From Candidatus Lernaella stagnicola (lineage in GTDB: Bacteria > Lernaellota > Lernaellaia > Lernaellales > Lernaellaceae): a stretch of 64,000 nucleotides of DNA. A program made the translations under genes and the position numbers. Shown piece by piece: positions 26,023 to 34,172 of this stretch. Within the stretch, counting starts at the first letter, position 1. Every line of letters starts with the position of its first letter. The notes under the pieces are model-generated. The model searched no databases. It had not been told where the DNA came from and worked only from the letters and a program-made list of their open reading frames with translations. Where the stretch lies: contig JAVCCK010000030.1 of NCBI GenBank assembly GCA_030765525.1, forward strand, positions 1 to 64,000, read 5' to 3'.

Positions 26023-26763
26023 CTATTTAAGAATGTGGCGTTCCAATATATTCATGAACTCGCTGGAGAAGCTCTCGATGCTGCCCTCCAGGCTGCGCAA
26101 TTTCGCCGAAAAGTGATTGTAAAACACGACGGCCGGTATCGCGGCGAAAAGCCCGACCGCGGTGGCCACCAACGCTTCGGAGATGCCCGGCGCCACGACG
26201 GCGAGCGAAGCCTGCCCCGACGCGCCGATGCTCTGAAAGCTGTCCATGATGCCCCAGACGGTGCCGAACAAGCCGATGAAGGGCGCGGTGTTGCCCACGG
26301 TGGCCAGGAAGGGAATCGCCTTTTCCAGTTTGGCGATCTGGTCGGCCGCCGAACGCTGCAAGGCGCGGGCGACGTTTTCGCGCGCTCCGGCGACGGTGCT
26401 GCGGGTCATCGGGGCGGGCCCTTCGGTCGTGTAGGCGTCACCTTGCTGGCGAAAGCGCTTCAATTCCTCGAAGCCGGCGGCGAACACTTCGGCGACCGGT
26501 GCGTGGATCAGTTGCTTGCTGTGCCGGTGAATGTCGTCCAATTGACGCGATTCCCAAAACGCCCGCAAGAAGATTTCGTTCTCGTTTTGCGCACGGCGCA
26601 ACAAGAGCCACTTCAAGAAAATGATCGCCCAGCTCACAACGGAAAAAACAACCAACAGTGCCAGCACCGACTTAACGACCAAACCGGCATCCTTGACCAA
26701 GTCAATGACGTTGGCCGATTCGGCGGGTACCTGCGCGATGACACATAGAATTTGTTGAATCAA
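26023..26763 (-). CDS. tolQ: Tol-Pal system proton channel subunit TolQ
   Basis: The 246-residue protein is a MotA/TolQ/ExbB-family membrane protein with three membrane helices. The first is about residues 28-50. The conserved block runs from AIPFLATVGNTAPFIGLFGTV through WGIMDSF to ISEALVATAVGLFAAIPAVV. The frame opens with TTG at 26763. No in-frame ATG lies near it, and GGGAGA is 11-12 bases upstream, so initiation is probably weak. It heads the Tol-Pal run and is preceded by a well-formed promoter at 26809-26837. Confidence 0.93.
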   Translation of the reverse strand: MIQQILCVIAQVPAESANVIDLVKDAGLVVKSVLALLVVFSVVSWAIIFLKWLLLRRAQNENEIFLRAFWESRQLDDIHRHSKQLIHAPVAEVFAAGFEELKRFRQQGDAYTTEGPAPMTRSTVAGARENVARALQRSAADQIAKLEKAIPFLATVGNTAPFIGLFGTVWGIMDSFQSIGASGQASLAVVAPGISEALVATAVGLFAAIPAVVFYNHFSAKLRSLEGSIESFSSEFMNILERHILK

Positions 26764-26808
26764 AATGGTTCATCTCCCATAGTAGAAATCGACTTTCGGT
26801 CGGCGTCA

Positions 26809-26837
26809 AAAGTATTGCACAATGTCCGGCAAGTCAA
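26809..26837 (-). promoter_or_regulatory. Sigma70 promoter of the tol-pal operon
   Basis: On the minus strand TTGACT (26837-26832) and TACTTT (26814-26809) are exactly 17 bases apart, about 45 bases upstream of the tolQ start. Confidence 0.7.
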
Positions 26838-27009
26838 GATTTTCCACCATTTTCGATAGCTTGAGTAAGAAACACGATCTCGCGACACGGCGTGCGAATC
26901 GTCTTAACTTCCTTGGAACCCCACTGCACACAAAAGGTTGCACGCCTCCTGGCCGATGACTCTGTTTTGAGTTAGATTAAGTTGTTTGGTCGGCTGCCGG
27001 GAGGAATGG

Positions 27010-28395
27010 ATGAGACTGATTTCGAAAATACTGATTTTTTTCGCGATTGCGATGTTAAGCGTCACGTTGGTTATCGTCTCCTGCGGCGACGATGATGATG
27101 ACGACGACGACAATGACGAGCTCGAAGACGTGCCCAAGGTCTACGACACGACGATCGACGGATGGGCGTTCGGCGACGGCTTGTACCGCTACGCGCAGGG
27201 CCATTGGAACAAGGAAAGCCAATCGCCCTTCAACGTGCAGGTTATCGGTTCCGTGTTCACCGACCGCAGTTACGGCTTCGTTTACAGCGGTCAGCGCATA
27301 TACCAGTACCGCGCCGGCGACTGGATTCCCGTCAACAATTCCAACTTCCCGCCGGGATCGATCACCGACGCCACCTTCATCCCCAACGGCTCGGCCTGGT
27401 TCGCGGTCAATAACGCGTACGGCCGCGGCTCGCTGGTCGGCGTTACCGAAGATGCTCAACCGATGATCTTCGACTCGGAAGGAACGCTCGCCTCCGTACC
27501 CCTCAAGCTCTCGGCCCTCTTCCAGGTCCCCGAGGACAACGCGCTGCACCTGTGCGCGGTCGTGCCCGAGGCGACGGACTACTTCTTCCAACACCTCCGC
27601 TGGGACGGCACCACCGTGACCTCCGAGGTCATGTTCCGCATCGATTTCATGCCGGTCGATCCGCCCGCCGATGACGACGACACCACCACCGACGACGACA
27701 CGACCGCCGATGACGACACCGCCGGCGACGACGACCAACCCGAGTGGTTGCAGATGGTCGATATCCTCGACATGAAAACCGCGCCCGACGGTACTATCTG
27801 GGCCGCCGGTTGGGATCGCGCCGATGATGCCACTCCGCGCGGCGCGCTCTGGCACCGCGTGGCCAACGGCGAAGAAATCACGTGGGAGCGCACGTTGCTG
27901 GAAACCTCCACCGGCTGCAAAACGACCATGGCGAAAAAATTCGTCTACGCCCCCGACACCGGACGCGCTTTCGTGATCGCCGATTGCGGCAACTCGCAGA
28001 TCTATCGGCAAAACGACGACGGCTCTTGGTCGCAGATGCTACTGCCGGGCATCAAAGGCAGCACCTACCGTATCAACGACTTGTCCCTGGTCACCGAAAC
28101 CAAGGGGTGGGCCGTGGGTTATACCTCCGACAAGAACGCGCCCCTGTTGCTGGTGCGCAGTACCGCGGGGTGGGAGATCGCCGACGCACGTACCTTTGAC
28201 GTCGGCGACGAGTTGTTCAGCGCGGCCCTCTATTCGGTGCAGTCTCCGGGCGGGTTCTCCGACGACGACACCACGGCCGACGACGACACCACCACCGATG
28301 ACGACACCACCGGCGACGACGATACGACGACCGACGACGACACCACGGCCGACGACGACGACCTTGTGGGAGACGATGACACGGTCGGCAGCTAA
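27010..28395 (+). CDS. Asp-tract lipoprotein with propeller-like repeats
   Basis: ATG 27010 follows GGGAGG at five bases and gives 461 residues. The lipobox is IVSC (Cys25), directly followed by G and then a run of eight Asp. Residues about 45-220 and 240-420 contain repeated Trp/Gly-rich units (GWAFGDGLYRYAQGHW, GTIWAAGWDRADDATPRGALW, TKGWAVGYTSDKNAPLLLV) that resemble beta-propeller blades. They are separated by an acidic TTDDDT linker near residue 220 and followed by a second DDDTTA/DDDTTT tail. Unlike the neighbouring secreted proteins, it ends in VGDDDTVGS without cysteines. It is probably exposed at the outer membrane. The family is unknown. Confidence 0.75.
   Translation: MRLISKILIFFAIAMLSVTLVIVSCGDDDDDDDDNDELEDVPKVYDTTIDGWAFGDGLYRYAQGHWNKESQSPFNVQVIGSVFTDRSYGFVYSGQRIYQYRAGDWIPVNNSNFPPGSITDATFIPNGSAWFAVNNAYGRGSLVGVTEDAQPMIFDSEGTLASVPLKLSALFQVPEDNALHLCAVVPEATDYFFQHLRWDGTTVTSEVMFRIDFMPVDPPADDDDTTTDDDTTADDDTAGDDDQPEWLQMVDILDMKTAPDGTIWAAGWDRADDATPRGALWHRVANGEEITWERTLLETSTGCKTTMAKKFVYAPDTGRAFVIADCGNSQIYRQNDDGSWSQMLLPGIKGSTYRINDLSLVTETKGWAVGYTSDKNAPLLLVRSTAGWEIADARTFDVGDELFSAALYSVQSPGGFSDDDTTADDDTTTDDDTTGDDDTTTDDDTTADDDDLVGDDDTVGS
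28261..28350. repeat. Five 18-base coding repeats (DDDTTx)
   Basis: Units begin at 28261, 28279, 28297, 28315 and 28333, each of the form GAC/GAT-rich codons for Asp-Asp-Asp-Thr-Thr plus Ala, Thr or Gly. The repeat lies in the C-terminal tail of the lipoprotein at 27010. Confidence 0.9.
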
Positions 28396-28437
28396 CGCAA
28401 CGCGCCCGACCGGGCGAGCAAGGACCGACCCGGTGTC

Positions 28438-29715
28438 ATGAATCCGGCAACCCGTAAATACCTCGGCTTAAGCGTCCGCTTCTTGGCCGGCGGCTTTTTA
28501 CTGAGCCTGCTGGTTTCGATGCGCGCTTACCAACTGCCCCACTTCCATTTCGGCTTAATCGCGGTGGTAATCGGCGGCTTCCTGCTCGCCCGACGACGTA
28601 ATAACCGCGTGCTTTTATTGGACGCCGTCATCGCCTACCTGGCGTTATTTCTCATTCCGCCGGGCTTTATCGGGTGGTCCCTTTCCTTCGCCTGGACGTT
28701 TTCTTCCCTCACGCTGGCGTTGCTTGTCGGGCTGGCGACCTGGCGATTATCCGACAGCCGTTTTACGCCTTTTGTGGCGGCGGTAACCGTCGCGGCCATC
28801 GCGTCGGCCGGGGCAACGGTCAACACCTTCCGCTTGCAACTCGCCGACATGCCCGTGGAGTGGGCGGGCGTTCCCACAATGATCAACGACGCGGGCATCG
28901 ACCGCGGCGCACCAACCTCGCGCATGCTGAAAGTCGCCCCACGCCGCAAGCTGGGCGAGTTGCCGCAACCGGTGCCCCACGGCGATCCGCCGGCCGGGCG
29001 TGTCGTCGGCCTCGTGGAGCGCGGCGACGCGGAGTTCTATGTCCGCGGCTTCGCCCATGCCTCGAGCGCGGAAATCACGCCCTCGCGATTCGTGGTTCCG
29101 GAGTGCAATCCGGTGCGCGACATCGATTTCGATCGCGCCTGGCGCCAATGGCTGGTGTTGTGCGGCGCGGGCAAACAGCTCGTGTATTACCAAGGTGACG
29201 CCAGGATCACCAAGCTGCTCGACCTGCCGGGCATCTGGCCCTTTCGGCTGACGGTGCACCAGGAACTCGAGCGCGTGTTTATCGTCGATCCCGGGGGCGG
29301 ATACCTGATCGAAGTGGCTTTGGAAAGCAACGAAATCCTACGCCAGCCGCACGTCGGCTTCGGCATCAGCGACGTGGAGATCACGCCGGACGGCCGCTTT
29401 TTGTACATCCCCCAACCCTATCGCTCGCGTATCATCGTCCTGAGCGTCACGGACCTGGAAACCGTGCGGGAAGTACCGCTTTCCTTCGGCGTCGCCCATC
29501 TGGCCGTCGACCGGACCCGCGGCCGGATATACGCCGTTGCCATGGGCAGCGGCAAGCTGTTTTCCCTCGATCCGCAAACGCACGAAATCGTCGGCGAGGG
29601 CGACCTCAACAGCCCGGTGCTCGATGCCGAGTACGACGACGCCGCGGCGCGTTTGTACTGGACGACGCCGCGCGGGTACCGCTGGTCATCCATCGACTCA
29701 CTGTTGACCAAATAA
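28438..29715 (+). CDS. Membrane-anchored beta-propeller protein of unknown function
   Basis: The 425-residue protein has about four membrane helices in residues 8-130 (for example FLAGGFLLSLLVSM, LLDAVIAYLALFLIPPGF). A soluble domain with YVTN/NHL-like propeller strands follows (ERVFIVDPGGGYLIEV, ISDVEITPDGRFLYIPQP, AHLAVDRTRGRIYAVAMGSGKLF). The soluble part is predicted to be periplasmic. The gene begins 42 bases after the acidic lipoprotein on the same strand, so the two may form an operon. I do not recognise a named family. Confidence 0.65.
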   Translation: MNPATRKYLGLSVRFLAGGFLLSLLVSMRAYQLPHFHFGLIAVVIGGFLLARRRNNRVLLLDAVIAYLALFLIPPGFIGWSLSFAWTFSSLTLALLVGLATWRLSDSRFTPFVAAVTVAAIASAGATVNTFRLQLADMPVEWAGVPTMINDAGIDRGAPTSRMLKVAPRRKLGELPQPVPHGDPPAGRVVGLVERGDAEFYVRGFAHASSAEITPSRFVVPECNPVRDIDFDRAWRQWLVLCGAGKQLVYYQGDARITKLLDLPGIWPFRLTVHQELERVFIVDPGGGYLIEVALESNEILRQPHVGFGISDVEITPDGRFLYIPQPYRSRIIVLSVTDLETVREVPLSFGVAHLAVDRTRGRIYAVAMGSGKLFSLDPQTHEIVGEGDLNSPVLDAEYDDAAARLYWTTPRGYRWSSIDSLLTK

Positions 29716-29744
29716 AAAAAGACCGGCACCCGCAGGCGCCGGTC
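29714..29744 (-). terminator. Rho-independent terminator of the Kelch-type acidic-tail gene
   Basis: GACCGGC (29721-29727) pairs with GCCGGTC (29738-29744), and the minus strand then reads seven T at 29720-29714. It also lies just past the convergent plus-strand gene and may act weakly on it. Confidence 0.8.
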
Positions 29745-29768
29745 TTGGTGGCTTGTTTTTCCCCTGAA

Positions 29769-31181
29769 TCAGCAGCCGCAACCGCTATCGTCATCGTCGT
29801 CGTCACCGCCGATCGGTGCCGTATCGTCGTCGGTGGCGTCGTCGTCGGTGGCGTCATCGTCGGCCGCGTCGTCGTCGGCCGCGTCGTCATCGCCGGTGTC
29901 GTCATCGCCGGTGTCGTCATCGCCGGTGTCGTCATCACCGGTGTCGTCATCGCCGGTCGTATCGTCGTCGCCGGGAGCCGTCACGGTAACCGTGAAGGCT
30001 TGAGTATCGGTGCCTTTTGGGGTGTCGCCGTCATCCACGCTTACTTCCACATCGTAATCATCGGGATCCACGTCGGTGGTATCCCAAGTGATCTCGCCGG
30101 TTACGGAGTCGATCACCATTCCCATCGGACCATCCAGCAGTTCGAACTCCAGCTCATCGTAAAAGTCGATGTCGAACGCTTCGACATCGTACTCGTACAA
30201 GTCGTCCGCAACCACTTCGGTCACCGCGTCGGACGTGATTTCCGGATCCGCGTTGGCCATCTTCAGGTAGTACGTGGTCGTGTTCTGTCCGGCGGTAATG
30301 CGACCGCCGCCCGCGAAAAGATAGTTTTCGGCGTTCACGGCCCACGCTCCGGCGACCGCCACCGGCAGGGAGTCAATTGCCGTCCACGTTCCCTTAGCCG
30401 GTGCGAAAGTATACACGTCGTCAAGGAAATCATCCCATCCGGCGAAGCGACCGCCGAGAACGTACAGTTCGTCGCTGTACAACGCGCAACCGTGGTCCCA
30501 TCGCCCCAGCGGCGCGACAGGCGACAAGGTCGACCACGTCCCGGCGCCGATATCCAAGGCTTCGGGCGTTAAAGGAGGCGGGCTGAATATCAGCGAGTCG
30601 ACACCACCGGCCACGACGAGATCGCCGCCGATCACGCCGCCGCACGTCAGGAAATCCCCGCCCGGCTGGGTCGCCACGTCGCTTTCGAAAGTATCGGTTT
30701 CCGGGTCATAAACCTTAGTCGGCAGGCCGCGTCCCCAGGTGTAGATATATCCGGATACCGGGTCGAAAGCCGCTTGTACGCCTTCCGCCAAAGTAACCGC
30801 CGCGCCGGTCGACCAGCTATCGGTTGCCGGATCGTAAATGTTCACGACGGTAGTGCTGGCGCCGTCATCTATCCCGAAGATGAAATAGATTTTCTCGCCG
30901 TCGGTTGCGGCGGCGTAACGCGTCAGCTTAATGGGCGCGGTCGCGCCGCTGGTCCACGTGTCGGTCACGGGATCGAATATCCGCACGGCGTCACTAAATG
31001 TGAAGGTTGCGGAATCGAAGCCGCCAATGGCGTAGATTTTGCCGTCGATAAAGAACGCCTTGCCGGCTTCATTGCCCGGGCCGGGCATGGTAGAGCCCGA
31101 AGTTTCCCATTGCGCCGCGGCGACACCGCAGAACGCGATCAGAAACGCGCCCGCGAGAATTCCAATTAGCATTTTTTTCAT
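29769..31181 (-). CDS. Secreted Kelch-type protein with Asp-rich tail ending CGC
   Basis: From ATG 31181, behind GGAGGAGG, the protein has 470 residues. A type I signal peptide ends in GVAAA before QWETSG. Residues about 25-330 carry Kelch-like repeats (AFFIDGKIYAIGGF, VRIFDPVTDTWTSG, VNIYDPATDSWSTG, SDELYVLGGRFAGWDDF). Next comes a cadherin/Ig-like module (about 335-425, LDGPMGMVIDSVTGEITWD), then TGDDD and ADDDA repeats, and the exact C terminus SGCGC. It is probably surface-exposed. The last three residues Cys-Gly-Cys are shared in form with three other proteins here, while the N terminus lacks a valid lipobox. Confidence 0.75.
   Translation of the reverse strand: MKKMLIGILAGAFLIAFCGVAAAQWETSGSTMPGPGNEAGKAFFIDGKIYAIGGFDSATFTFSDAVRIFDPVTDTWTSGATAPIKLTRYAAATDGEKIYFIFGIDDGASTTVVNIYDPATDSWSTGAAVTLAEGVQAAFDPVSGYIYTWGRGLPTKVYDPETDTFESDVATQPGGDFLTCGGVIGGDLVVAGGVDSLIFSPPPLTPEALDIGAGTWSTLSPVAPLGRWDHGCALYSDELYVLGGRFAGWDDFLDDVYTFAPAKGTWTAIDSLPVAVAGAWAVNAENYLFAGGGRITAGQNTTTYYLKMANADPEITSDAVTEVVADDLYEYDVEAFDIDFYDELEFELLDGPMGMVIDSVTGEITWDTTDVDPDDYDVEVSVDDGDTPKGTDTQAFTVTVTAPGDDDTTGDDDTGDDDTGDDDTGDDDTGDDDAADDDAADDDATDDDATDDDTAPIGGDDDDDDSGCGC
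29883..29957. repeat. Five 15-base coding repeats (TGDDD)
   Basis: Units at 29883, 29898, 29913, 29928 and 29943 are identical except for one A in the fourth. On the minus strand each encodes Thr-Gly-Asp-Asp-Asp. Flanking sequence toward 29820 keeps the same 15-base period with Ala/Thr changes. Confidence 0.95.
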
Positions 31182-31363
31182 TGTAGAAACCCTCCTCCAG
31201 TTTGTTTCGATTATCCAATGCTGCACAACCTAGTCGCATAAGGTCCCCATGGACACACTCAAATAAACATCGTTCACGAGCTTTTGGCAAGCGTCTTGAG
31301 AAGAATTCATATTACGCCTGGGTGGCGCAGGTGTACGAAAGCGAAAACCTAAAAGATATGTGG

Positions 31364-32614
31364 TTAGCAGCCGCAGAACATGTCGTCGTCGCCGGACGTG
31401 TCGTCATCGCCGGCCGTGTCGTCATCGTCGGCCGCTTCGTCATCGTCGGTCGCGTCGTCGTCGCCGCTCGCGTCGTCGTCGCCCGGACCCACGTCGTCGT
31501 CGGAGGCATCGTCGTCGGTCGCATCGTCGTCGTCATCACCTCCCAGGTCGGGAAGGCCGGATTCGTCGCCGCGCGCCACAAAGAGCGGGCTCGGGTGCGC
31601 GCCCCGGTAGGCAATCGTCACCACGCCCGCGCTGTCGACGGCCAACGAGCAATCGCGCCCGGCCGCGTCGTCTACTTTGTAGATGTGCCACCAGCCCTTG
31701 TCGTTGAGGTTGGCGTAGAGCAACGCGCCGCTGGCTTCATGAACGAAACAAACGTGCGGATTGCCGTCGCCGTCGAGGGACTGGTCGAAGGACGTCCCGA
31801 CGCCGGTGACCATTTGGTCCGTATGCAAATTGTTCCATGTACCGCGCGCGTAGTAGAGCGCGCCTTTGTCTTCGTTGAGGTAAACGAGGTGGATGCCGCC
31901 GGTCGCGTCCACCTGCACGTCGCTATACCTGCCGATTACGTCCCACGATTCGTCGCCGTCGACGAGTTTGAAGTCCCACCCCGCTGTGTGCCCGCGGGCC
32001 AACCACATGGCACGACAGTTGGTATCCGGATAGTACCACGACACGATTGACTGACCGTCCGGCGTCACTGCCAGGCCTAGCGCCTCGCCGCCGATAGTAT
32101 AGAGATCGCCACCTACGTATTTCGTGTGTGGACCGATCGCATTCATGTAGGTATAAGCGATCTCTTCAACGTTGGTCTGGACCGACGCCGTGCGCAACCA
32201 GTAGTCCCCGTCGTGCGCGACGGCCAAGCCGGTACCGGTGGGGAATGCTTTATCAATAACTCGGATATTCCAGGAATCGCCGTCCCACGCCGCATACCGC
32301 ACTTTCCCGTCGCCGTCGTCACGATAGGCCATGTGTGGATCATCGGCGGCATCAAAGAAAATCCCGCAGTTCGAACCCACATTGCCGTCAGCATCGACGG
32401 TTTCGGTTTCCCAGGCCGCGCCGGTCCATTCGGCGTAATGGGCCGCGTAATTATCCTTGTTGAGATAACAAATACCGGGGCGGTCGTCGCTGGTTAGCGC
32501 GATTTCGGTAAAATACCCGGTATCGCCTTCTTCGACCGTATCGATCACAAATCCGGCGTGGGCAACCGCTGCCATCGCCAATACAAAAACTACCGCATAG
32601 ATCATTCGCTTCAT
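31364..32614 (-). CDS. Secreted propeller-like protein with Asp-rich tail ending CGC (paralogue A)
   Basis: ATG 32614 follows GGGAGG and gives 416 residues. The signal peptide ends AVAHA before GFVIDTVEEGDTG. Repeated units of about 45 residues (for example DRPGICYLNKDN, DPHMAYRDDGDGKVRYAAWDG, HVCFVHEASGALLYANL) suggest a beta-propeller. The last 60 residues are DDA/GDDD repeats ending DMFCGC. Sequence order and motifs match the next gene at 32803 closely, so they are tandem paralogues. It is likely a secreted or surface protein of unknown role. Confidence 0.72.
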   Translation of the reverse strand: MKRMIYAVVFVLAMAAVAHAGFVIDTVEEGDTGYFTEIALTSDDRPGICYLNKDNYAAHYAEWTGAAWETETVDADGNVGSNCGIFFDAADDPHMAYRDDGDGKVRYAAWDGDSWNIRVIDKAFPTGTGLAVAHDGDYWLRTASVQTNVEEIAYTYMNAIGPHTKYVGGDLYTIGGEALGLAVTPDGQSIVSWYYPDTNCRAMWLARGHTAGWDFKLVDGDESWDVIGRYSDVQVDATGGIHLVYLNEDKGALYYARGTWNNLHTDQMVTGVGTSFDQSLDGDGNPHVCFVHEASGALLYANLNDKGWWHIYKVDDAAGRDCSLAVDSAGVVTIAYRGAHPSPLFVARGDESGLPDLGGDDDDDATDDDASDDDVGPGDDDASGDDDATDDDEAADDDDTAGDDDTSGDDDMFCGC

Positions 32615-32802
32615 CGAATGTCCTCCCATTAGATATTCGTTATCAGGAATATGCCGAAAGATAGAATACGACTGCTCTCAATTCCCGTAAAGGGAATATT
32701 CTATTTTTCAGCAAAAAGTGTCGGGAGATACGGAAATACTTTAAGGGCCTAGTAGATAACCAAAGGGCTAACGTGCCGGTCGGTAACTATTTTTCCGAAA
32801 AA

Positions 32803-34062
32803 CTAGCAGGCGCAACCGCCGCCGTCGTCGTCGTCGTCATCGTCGCCCGCGGCCGTATCGTCGTCGGTCGCATCGTCGTCAGTCGCATCGTCGTCAGTCG
32901 CATCGTCGTCGGACGCATCGTCGTCGGACGCATCGTCGTCGGTCGCATCGTCGTCGTCGTCGCCCGTGGTATCGTCGTCGTCATCGCCGATCGCGCCGCC
33001 GTACTGCGGCAAACCCGAAGCGTCGCCCCGCGCCACATAAAGCGTGCTTGGCTTGGCGTCACGGTAGGTCATGGTCACCAAGCCGCTATCGTCGACCACC
33101 AGCGAACACTCCAACCCGGCGCCGTCGGCCACTCGGTAGGTGCGCCAGCCCGGCGTGTCGCGATAGGCGTAACGCAGCATGTCTTCGGCGGCGTCGTAAT
33201 AACAGGCGTGGGGAGTCCCGGCCGCGTCGAGGGTCAAATCGAGAGAGCTGCCCGCGTCGCCGTCACCATCAAGCAACTCGACGGAGAAATCCGTCCACGT
33301 ACCCGCCGCATAATACAGCGACCCTTCGGTTTCGTTGTAATAAGCGATGTGAAATTCGTTGCCCTCGAGCGCCAAGGCCAGGTCGGTACCCAACTGGTCC
33401 GTGGTTTCGTCGCCGTCGATCAACAAAAACTGCCAGGCGTCGTCGTGACCGCGCGTCAGCCAAATATCATTCCATTCCGTTTCGTGAAACGCGATGTAGG
33501 AAACGTCGCCGCTATTGACCGCCAAACCCGTGGCGCGCCCGCCGACGGTTTGCCAATCCGATACATAGGTCGTGTACGCGCCGCCGCCGTCCATCCAGCT
33601 ATAGGCCACTTCGACGTAGTCTTCCTGCACCGAGGAGGTCCGCGGCCAGCCCAGGCTGTCGCGCGCCACGCTCAGGCCCAAGCCGGTGGGCGCGGTGCCA
33701 TCGAGCGTGATAATCGTCCAGGAGTCGTCGTCCCGATAGGCATAGCGCACGAACTTGTCGCCGTTGTCGCGATAGGCGACGTGCGGCTCGTTGTCACCGT
33801 CGAAAAACACGCCGCAATAGGAGCCGACATCGCCGTCACTATCGATCGTGTCGATATCCCACGCGTCACCGGTCCAGTGGGCGATTTTGGCTGAGTCGTC
33901 GGTTTCGTTGGCGAAGCAAATACCCGGACGCGATAGGCCGTCCAGGGCAATCTCCGGCGTGTAGCCGGTATCGCCGGTTTCGACGGTTTCAACAGTGAAT
34001 TCGGCAACCGCGGTCGCGGCAAACGCCACGACGACCACCACGATCAGCAACAAACGGCGCAT
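32803..34062 (-). CDS. Secreted propeller-like protein with Asp-rich tail ending CAC (paralogue B)
   Basis: The start ATG 34062 lies behind GGGAGG, and the protein has 419 residues. The signal peptide ends ATAVA before EFTVETVETGDTG. The body parallels paralogue A: SRPGICFANETD, EPHVAYRDNGDKFVRYAYRDD, SSVQEDYVEVAYSWMD, and LVTMTYRDAKPSTLYVARGD near the end. The tail is DDDAT/DDDAS repeats and DDDDDDDGGGCAC at the terminus. The gene is downstream of the lipoprotein gene at 34173 and upstream of paralogue A on the same strand. Function is unknown. Confidence 0.72.
   Translation of the reverse strand: MRRLLLIVVVVVAFAATAVAEFTVETVETGDTGYTPEIALDGLSRPGICFANETDDSAKIAHWTGDAWDIDTIDSDGDVGSYCGVFFDGDNEPHVAYRDNGDKFVRYAYRDDDSWTIITLDGTAPTGLGLSVARDSLGWPRTSSVQEDYVEVAYSWMDGGGAYTTYVSDWQTVGGRATGLAVNSGDVSYIAFHETEWNDIWLTRGHDDAWQFLLIDGDETTDQLGTDLALALEGNEFHIAYYNETEGSLYYAAGTWTDFSVELLDGDGDAGSSLDLTLDAAGTPHACYYDAAEDMLRYAYRDTPGWRTYRVADGAGLECSLVVDDSGLVTMTYRDAKPSTLYVARGDASGLPQYGGAIGDDDDDTTGDDDDDATDDDASDDDASDDDATDDDATDDDATDDDTAAGDDDDDDDGGGCAC
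32856..32945. repeat. Six 15-base coding repeats (DDDAT/DDDAS)
   Basis: Units start at 32856, 32871, 32886, 32901, 32916 and 32931. They differ at one or two positions, changing Thr to Ser in the minus-strand translation. Confidence 0.92.
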
Positions 34063-34172
34063 CGCATCCTCCCAATGATTTCCCTGTACCAGCCACGCGC
34101 GCACTTCTCCGGTGACTTCCTGTTAATCATTTCTATCGGCGTGAGGGGCGTCGGACTCAAGGTCCGCCGGAG

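Noticed and set aside
29883-29957. Regular 15-base repeats that look like a CRISPR or satellite array
   Set aside because: Units are contiguous without spacers and lie in frame inside a secreted-protein gene, encoding TGDDD.
31202-32050. Long plus-strand frame rich in Val and Arg opposite the acidic-tail genes
   Set aside because: It mirrors the Asp-codon repeats of the minus-strand gene, has no ribosome site and no recognisable domain. The minus-strand reading has a signal peptide and conserved paralogue.
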